Shown here: one piece after another, positions 57,226-64,000 of the stretch
Layout: each line of letters opens with the position of its first letter
Numbering within the stretch: the first letter of the stretch is position 1
Assembly: GCA_963693305.1 (NCBI GenBank)
Contig: OY855908.1
Location: forward strand, 25,111,993-25,175,992
Length of the DNA stretch: 64,000 nucleotides
From: Meandrina meandrites
Taxonomy: Eukaryota; Cnidaria; Anthozoa; Scleractinia; Meandrinidae
Reading direction: 5' to 3'
Notes under the pieces: model-generated
The model's input: the letters and a program-made list of their open reading frames with translations, nothing else
Database searches by the model: none
Told to the model about the DNA's origin: nothing
Translations under genes and position numbers: made by a program

Positions 57226-57571
57226 CAAGTTATTTCTCATTTGGAAATAATAATTCCCATCCATGTTAGAGGATGCCACCTCGCAAAAGACAATAATAAA
57301 AGCGTGATAGGGTTTGGTAGGGTTCGACACGATTTATCAGGCAGGGTAACTTTAAAAGTCAATGTCTTTCAAGGACCGGCAGATTAACGGGTGAATCAGT
57401 GATTAAATGGAAACTACTTGTGAAATGGTCTTTTTTCTTCAACTAGAGAAATACTAGTTCAAGCGTTTGATTGCGTATGTAACACGTAAGACCACGTTGA
57501 AGTGAATACAAAACCTCGTTGTGGTGATTCTGTTTATGACAACGGTACCATGGCAACCAGTGTCGTGCAAT

Positions 57572-57681
57572 ATGGCGGGCATGCTTGACGATCGGTTGCG
57601 TTTATTTCGTTTGTTATCCGTTATAAATTTCCTTGGAAGGAGTTTTTTAAAACTGTTTGGTTTTACGTCGGTGATGAAAAG
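57572..57681 (+). other. Possible first coding exon, unassigned
   Basis: ATG at 57,572 opens MAGMLDDRLRLFRLLSVINF and continues to a good splice donor (AAAAG, then GTATGT) at 57,681. Composition and donor look genuine, but no downstream exon was recognised. Open frames on the opposite strand overlap it. I do not recognise the peptide. Confidence 0.25.
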
Positions 57682-57947
57682 GTATGTTTGTGGGGAGAGC
57701 GAAGAAAGAAATTGTCGGTGGAAAAAGGAAGTTGGACAAGGATTAGGCTGGTTTTGTCGGGGACGTGGAGAGTCTGTTTTATCTTTTTGATAATTGACGG
57801 CAGTGAAAAACGTAAACGTTCGCATGTTATTGAAAACTGCAATAAGTGTCGGCATACGAATCAAGTGGAATCGGCAACATTTTCGACCCTCCCGATTAAT
57901 CATGTTGCAGGTTTATTCTAAGTCTCGCGCAAATCGGCTTCCGGTGT

Positions 57948-58075
57948 CCTAGCAGATTTGGACCCCCCTGGATTTCGACCCTCCAGTCCAAATCCCCTAG
58001 CGGATATGGACCCCCGGGAGTCCATATTCGCTAGCGGATTTGGACCCCCTCTTCGCGAATTTGGACCCCCCAACA
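57948..58075. repeat. Irregular TTTGGACCCCC repeat
   Basis: GGATTTGGACCCCC- and CTAGCGGATTTGG-type motifs occur four to five times, with a short GGACCCCCGGGAGTCC palindrome. Confidence 0.7.
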
Positions 58076-58144
58076 AAAGTGATCCTGATTCTTTACTTTT
58101 GTACTCCTGGTGTCGTAAACGAATAAAAGAAAAGATGATTTAAG

Positions 58145-60262
58145 AGTGAATTTCAGTAAATTTCAGTAAGAATCATGCAAAATAAGGATTTTGCGGCCGA
58201 AGTCGAAAAATCGATTTCCCTCATTTTTTGTCCACAAATAGCCTTTGAGTAGGTTTGAAATGTGATGTAGTTATTTCCGCTCGAAGCGCTTTAAGTGTTA
58301 TTGTCAGAGAAAACCGGGCAGGGGCAAAAGATCGAGGTCGCCCGTTTACCTTCATCTTTTCACAGTATAAAAGCTACCTGAAAAGATTAGGAATGGTGGC
58401 ATTTGCAGAAGTAGACGTTCGTTTTTCTTCGAGAAATCACCATTCCATTATTTTGGGCCCTCCAGCGGCCAAAAATAACCGAGATTTCGGGCAACTTTGC
58501 GTAACCGTAAAACACACTTCGTATGACTCCTAAAAGCTCTTGTATTTTTTCTATGACATTGATCCCTTTATAAGTTGATTAAGATATATTAAACCTTCTT
58601 TGCTTTAATACTGTGTTTTTTTACGTGGCGCTAAAAATCGCCACTGAATCGTTAATGAGTGTCACCCAAATATGAGTCATTTTCAGTCGACTGTTTCACC
58701 AAAGTGCGGCAGTTTATTTTTAAAGTAAAACCATTTCCCGATAGTATTTCGTGCTCTTAACAAAATCCAGTTTAGTTAAAATTGGTATCTAGGAGTAAAT
58801 CGGAGTAAGCGGCATCTGAAACTGCGTACCATTACGATTTTCAGTTAAAAATACTTCCCGCCAAATTGAATATCATTTTTTCGAGTTTCTGTGTTTGTGG
58901 TCCAAAATTTACTAAAAGTAGATCCGTTGATTTCGGGATCAAGCATTGACACTGTAATATCATAATAAGATATGTAAACTTTTCAAATCTCCTTATTAAC
59001 ACTCGGTAAGTTACTAAGTTTTAAAACAGGTCGCTTAATTTTCCCGCGAAAGTTTTATCATTTTCATTCGTCACGCTGCATGGCTGCATGGTAAAACCGG
59101 ACTATATCCTCAGTTAAATGGTTTTTAATCTGCTAGGAAACTGGAAGCACATATCGCAAAGAGAATCGAGACTTCCCCTAAATTAGTTAAACGAACTTTG
59201 AATGAATTTTGTTTACACTCTGTGTATCCCCCGACTTTACCGAATGCGTGACGCGTCACGAATTAAAAGGGCAGACGACAGGTGTTTTAAAAGGTTTGTT
59301 TAGAGTTCTTCTTGGCTTTGAAATCATGAACTGTTCTTTCCGATCAGAAGAATCGCCTTGCAGTCAGGTGTTGGAATTGGCAGAAGAATCCACATCTAAC
59401 AAAGTCTAGAACAATGTCGGTCTCAGAGACCGCGTCCCTCATGACCAGCAGTCGGGAAAACCACCTGTTGTCAGATGCACAGAAATATACCTGTTGGATA
59501 GTAGTTCAAGTTCTCGCAGCCTTTCATAAACATAAAATAAGATGTAAGAAACACCGATTCCTCTGGTGAAATTGAAAATAGCGAAAGCTGTTGAAAAATT
59601 AAGACTAGAACGCTTGCAAAATAGTCTTTGGATGATACGTTGATGTTCATGAACTCAGAGAATTGCATGTTAAAAAATACTCGCTTAATCAGACAGTTGT
59701 TTTATGAAGACAGTCCTGATCAGCATCAAGAGGTCAGCGTAAATTTTCAAGACTAGGCATGTTCTACGAAGGATCTTGAAAACATAGACTGTGAGGAATA
59801 AACGCTGTGAAGGCTTGATAATGTTTCAGATACATGTGAAACACTGTAGACTCGAATACATCTCAATCGGTATGGTAACAATTATAAAGAAAATTAATTC
59901 TGATCAAATATACTTAGCCAACTTGGACAGTGAACATGAAAATCGTTTGTTTTATGAATAATTCAGTTTATGAATCATTTTTTTTACGAATAATTCAGCA
60001 ATTATTAACATATCTACTGAGACAGACGTCAGTACTGAACAATTCATGTCCACGAGCTAGAGACCACAGTATGTTATCCAATATTTGTCTACTTGAATGG
60101 TTCGTAGAATAACGAAAGTAAAACGTAGGATTTTTTCCTGACAGAAAAAAAAAGATGATACATTTTTTTCACATCGATCAATCTCTCTAACTGAGCGTTT
60201 TGTAACATGAATATTGCCTAAGAAATGGTTCTCATTCAAGTTTAATTTTCTCCTTTGGTAAG
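58145..60262. other. Intergenic, no gene seen
   Basis: AT-rich DNA without recognisable coding, RNA or transposon structure. Confidence 0.45.
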
Positions 60263-60266
60263 ACCG

Positions 60267-60296
60267 CGCTCTCGCTCGCTCGCTCGCTCGCTCGCA
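60267..60296. repeat. (CGCT)n microsatellite
   Basis: About seven units of CGCT/CTCG. Confidence 0.95.
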
Positions 60297-60797
60297 ATCA
60301 TTTGCACCCTTTGCAAAGAAAAGAATAATGTAGAACTGTTGAACAATGCAGACTGGTGATACAACCCTACAAGTACGTCGCAGCTCGTGATGGAAACATT
60401 TCACAATGATTCATGATCTGAAGAAGAATTTTTTTTTGCAGTATTGCCATTTTTGTCAATTATTTTTTCATCAGTATATTTCTTGATCATTAGTACTTTT
60501 TGGGAGGTAACCCATGCCTCTTAAGCGCGGCACATCAAGCTCATTCTATCCAGTTGTAAACTAGAAAGTTAGAAATATCGAATAAATTAAACTGACTCAG
60601 TTTAACTTCGCATTTTAATTTTGCGATGGTTACGATTTTAGCTTTCTATTTCGTTGTCTCATTCACCGATCATTATTTGCTATAAAAGACCTTAAAATCA
60701 TCGTAGAAAAACCAGTGTGTTTACTATTATCAACCACATAAGTAGAGTATGTCTGTCTGATTTAAAAGAGATTTTTCTTTGGTTTTATATCACAATA

Positions 60798-61330
60798 CAA
60801 CTGAAAGGAGAAAATGAAATCTAGAACTCACTTTCTATATTAAGATCGTTCCAAGGTAGCGTAAAAATGTCTTAAATATGAAGCGATAATTTTTTGGTTC
60901 TGCATTTAATATTTTCCAGCCTAGCTCTTGAAATTGTTTGCAGAGAAAAACAAATCGGTCTTCACCAGTCTCAGAAAACAAATCGAGTGACTATCAAATT
61001 TTACTGTTGCGGCGCAGTATTTAACTCTGACGCTGCATTGGAACATTTCAAATAAAACCTGAATTGGTTTGTTTAAACTCTGATCATTCCTACCTTTCTC
61101 TTGGAACTTGTATAACGGATGACAGCGCGATGGGAAAATACTTCTTCAACTACTGACTATGGATTTAATTATGCCTTTGCAACTGAAAGGAGAAAATGAA
61201 ATCTAGAACTCACTTTCTATTGTAAGATCGTTCCAAGGTAGCGTAAAAATGTCTTAAATATGAAGCGATATTTTTTTGGTTCTGCATTTAATATTTTCCA
61301 ACCTAGCTCTTGAAATTGTTTGTTTGGGAA
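60798..61330. repeat. Left arm of a large inverted repeat, followed by a partial direct copy
   Basis: CAACTGAAAGGAGAAAATGA starts a block at 60,798 of about 375 bp. The first 150 bp recur directly at 61,180-61,330. The whole block recurs inverted at 62,405-62,776. An internal segment of about 40 bp (TGAGAATGGCGGGAGTTCGT...) is present in the inverted copy but missing here. Confidence 0.85.
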
Positions 61331-61925
61331 GATCAGAGAGATATCCCAAACAAAACCAAAAACAGCTTTCACAATTTTTACTGCAGCACTCTACACTCCG
61401 GAATGGGAGAACCAATTACCATATGACTTGGTGTACTCAAGCCTTTGAAACAAACAAATTCACCATCCAATCGTTCAGTAACGACAGGTGCTCCAAAGAA
61501 CTCTTTTTATCAATATCGATAAATATCATTCAACGTAAGTTAAAACTATGAATAGGGGGTAAATTAAAAAGTTATATTTAAGATAAAAATAGTCTCCAAG
61601 ATAAATAAATTCCGTACATGTAAACGTTGGAAACTAAGAACTAAGTGTCTCTTAAAAGAATTGTTTACAATATTGACAAGTGTCTTCAAATTATTGATTA
61701 CAACTTTCTCTTTTTCTTAAACAAAACTTCATACTCTAAGCAATTACAAGTTTACAATTAATATTTTAGGTTTCATACAAGGAGGTTTCAAACTTCATCT
61801 TACAATTTTCAACTCTTAAGCCGATTTTTAGTTACTACTAGGAAATGAATTGTTAATGGCTAACTATTCACTTCATTGTCGGTGGCCAGTGGTGGATATT
61901 TACCTCGCAGCGAGCGAATTGCGCT

Positions 61926-62370
61926 TGCCAGCAGATGGTTTCATATCAGTCTGACTAGTCTCTACTAGAAAACAAGGTTCCCTTGTCACGTAAATATGTA
62001 AAAAATAATTTAAAAAAGTTAGTTAGGTACATGTATATACAGTTACATCTTATGCCTGGAGGATATTTGATAAACAAAGGACACGAGACAGTTTCGCTTT
62101 TGTTGTCAATGTAACGATATTCAAACGTAGGAATGCTTTTGTTCTCTTAACCAGCAGATGAAATGGCTTTCATATCTGACTAGTCTGGACTATCCAACAA
62201 GGTCCTCTTGACACGTCAATATAAAAAAGTAGTAATTAAAAAAGGGAATTGGGAATAGAGTTACATCTCCTGCCTGGGGGATATTTAATAAACAAAGGAC
62301 ACGAGACAGTTTCGCTTTTGTTGTCAATGTAACGATTTTAAAACGTAGGAATGCTTTTGTTTGATGCAAT
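61926..62370. repeat. About 220-bp tandem duplication
   Basis: The sequence CAGCAGATGGTTTCATATC...GACTAGTCT...GGACACGAGACAGTTTCGCT at 61,930-62,150 recurs at 62,155-62,370 with small indels. It lies between the arms of the large inverted repeat. Confidence 0.8.
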
Positions 62371-62404
62371 TTCAACCGTAAAGCAAAACAGCGCTACCGC
62401 ACGC

Positions 62405-62776
62405 AAAGGCATGATTAAATCCACACCTAATGGGTTTAAATACGACGAACTCCCGCCATTCTCAGTCAGTACTTGAAGAAGTATTTTCCCATCGCGCTGT
62501 ATATACAAGTTCCAAGAGAAAGGTAGGAATGATCAGAGTTTAAACAAACCAATTCAGGTTTTATTTGAAATGTTCCAATGCAGCGTCAGAGTTAAGTACT
62601 GCGCCGCAACAGTAAAATTTGATAGTCACTCGATTTGTTTTCTGAGACTGGTGAAGACCGATTTGTTTTTCTCTGCAAACAATTTCAAGAGCTAGGCTGG
62701 AAAATATTAAATGCAGAACCAAAAAATTATCGCTTCATATTGAAGACATTTTTACGCTACCTTGGAACGATCTTAA
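62405..62776. repeat. Right arm of the large inverted repeat, cut by a Kolobok-type element
   Basis: Reverse complement of 60,838-61,178. At TTAA (62,773-62,776) the arm stops and the Kolobok end AGGTCAAATGAACC begins. The left arm shows the uninterrupted site (CTATATTAAGATCG). Confidence 0.88.
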
Positions 62777-64000
62777 AGGTCAAATGAACCAAAATTTCGA
62801 CATTCTTTCTTTAGCGATTTTAAAGCAACCAAACGCTAGAAGAACTCATTATTAACTAAACTTAAGAAGAAATTGTGCTTTCTGAGCCTTAAAGCGCGAA
62901 CTATAGCAAAAACTACGAAGATTTCCGAAGACTTCACGAAAACGTTTCCAAAATGACCGCGCACTGGAATGGAAGGAATGGATCGAGCTTTGAATTTTGT
63001 GACGTAATAGTTTTATTTCACGGCTTTGCGATCGAAGAGACGATCGTCGTTTAAAGAGCGAATAATGTAAAGTTTGAGAGTTTGAGTCAGACTAAGTAAT
63101 TCTGAAAGAGTCTAAGCTTTTTTTTTAAACATGGTTATATTTTTTACTACATTGTAATCCAGTTTAAAAAAATAATAATTATCAAAGCACTGAGTAAAAT
63201 TGTAAGCATTGTACGATATAGGAGGTTTTCAAACACTGGATGGCGTATAAAAATCATCAATCTGCTCAGCTTGGTATAGAACAATTAGTTTTGTTATATA
63301 CCCCAATCTAAATGCAGTTTTTTTGGATTTGCACGTAATTCTTATCAGGACGTGTGCGGCTTGCAACCTGGATCGGTATGCAGCGCGAAGGTATCCTAGG
63401 ATGTGGCCAAAAACTAAGATTGAATTCACTGTTTCTTTTCTGTACTCGAGAGTCACACAAAACACAAAAATAAATTTGTACACAAAAATTTAACTTGAAT
63501 GAAAGGGTATTTCTCAATGCAAATTCGAAACTGCAAAACATCACGCAGGGTAAAACTTTCAATGAATAAATTCGTTTCGTTTTCAGCCGAACGAAAATTC
63601 AGTGTTGAAATAAATACTGAGCGTTTACACACTGTCCCCGCGGACACTGTGAGTTCTGTTTGTATTAGCTGTATTTTGGTCCATATTTATTTAGCCGGTA
63701 CATGTAATTTAGTGCTCGAAATTAACGGTTGTAAACCCAACATAAATACAACATTTGAAGCTTAATTTTATACGGGTCAAAAAGCACGTGCACGTGCGTG
63801 GAACCAAATTATTTGACGAGGATATTGAACTAACGAATTCAAATTCTAATGCTTGATCATGACCAGCCAAATCAACAAAGTAAAAGTGCTAATAATCATA
63901 ACAAATACTCTATCTAGCTCTAGGTAGAATAAGAAAGGTGCAAAATGCATACCTCCTGAACTTCCTTCGTTTAGCAAAAGCCAAACGGACAGTGGGGTCT
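62777..64000. mobile_element. Kolobok-type element, copy B (runs off the window)
   Basis: Aligns along its length with 27,798-28,981, starting at the terminal AGGTCAAATGAACCAAAATT next to TTAA. Differences include a few small indels and an extra segment of about 30 bp near 63,375. The part that should carry the THAP exon is just past the window end. Confidence 0.88.

Noticed and set aside
57454..57903. 149-codon minus-strand frame
   Set aside because: It lacks recognisable motifs and overlaps a better-supported plus-strand exon candidate. Composition does not favour it.
60057..60404. 115-codon minus-strand frame with Arg-Ala-Ser-Glu repeats
   Set aside because: Its repetitive part is the (CGCT)n microsatellite. 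No domain was recognised.

Overview
This window looks like animal nuclear DNA, most likely an anthozoan cnidarian such as a stony coral or a relative. That is inferred from its style: AT-rich DNA, a tandem array of intronless BTB-BACK-Kelch genes, an intronless amine-type GPCR, and a dense mix of Harbinger, Kolobok, hAT, mariner-type, Penelope, Gypsy and LINE remnants. No species can be named from the sequence alone. There is no prokaryotic operon structure, and I see no rRNA, tRNA or CRISPR array.

Layout. The left half (about 1-36,800) is a segmentally duplicated array of four KLHL-like genes, all on the minus strand. Each travels with its own duplicated 5' and 3' flanks. Copy 1 (352-2047) is a frameshifted pseudogene cut near its 5' end by a 6.1-kb Harbinger-like transposon (2048-8188); its missing 5' end reappears at 8191. 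Copy 2 (11,972-13,759) is intact. Copy 3 (19,971-21,707) is full length but has a single nonsense codon. Copy 4 (31,532-33,226) is intact. The paralogous flanks can be compared with each other, so several insertions can be read against a sister copy that lacks them. These include a 1.8-kb TTAA-flanked element, a 532-bp near-palindrome and a 1.6-kb giant foldback. Between copies 3 and 4 lies a 3.1-kb element with complex termini. It contains a 1.77-kb Kolobok-type (TTAA, THAP) element, and next to it is a set of nested TTA-flanked MITEs.

The middle (36,800-43,600) holds decayed Ty3/Gypsy integrase and Penelope-like reverse transcriptase relics and a TA-flanked MITE. At 43,675-44,877 there is one clean single-exon class A GPCR with aminergic-type features. 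The right third (45,000-64,000) has no confident host gene. It contains a hAT-type element with 5-bp target duplications and a broken transposase, a 53-bp miniature foldback with perfect 9-bp duplications, a 24-bp minisatellite, 131-bp and 120-bp tandem arrays, and a large inverted repeat. One arm of that inverted repeat was hit by a second copy of the Kolobok element, which runs off the window end.

How the genes work together: the KLHL copies would be expected to act as cullin-3 ubiquitin ligase adaptors, with the BTB and BACK domains contacting the ligase and the Kelch propeller choosing the substrate. The array shows birth and death of paralogs (two intact, two broken). The GPCR is unrelated and would sit in the plasma membrane. 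Inside the Harbinger element, a truncated transposase and an intact Myb/SANT-like partner gene face each other, and their upstream regions carry the same 28-bp sequence in inverted orientation.
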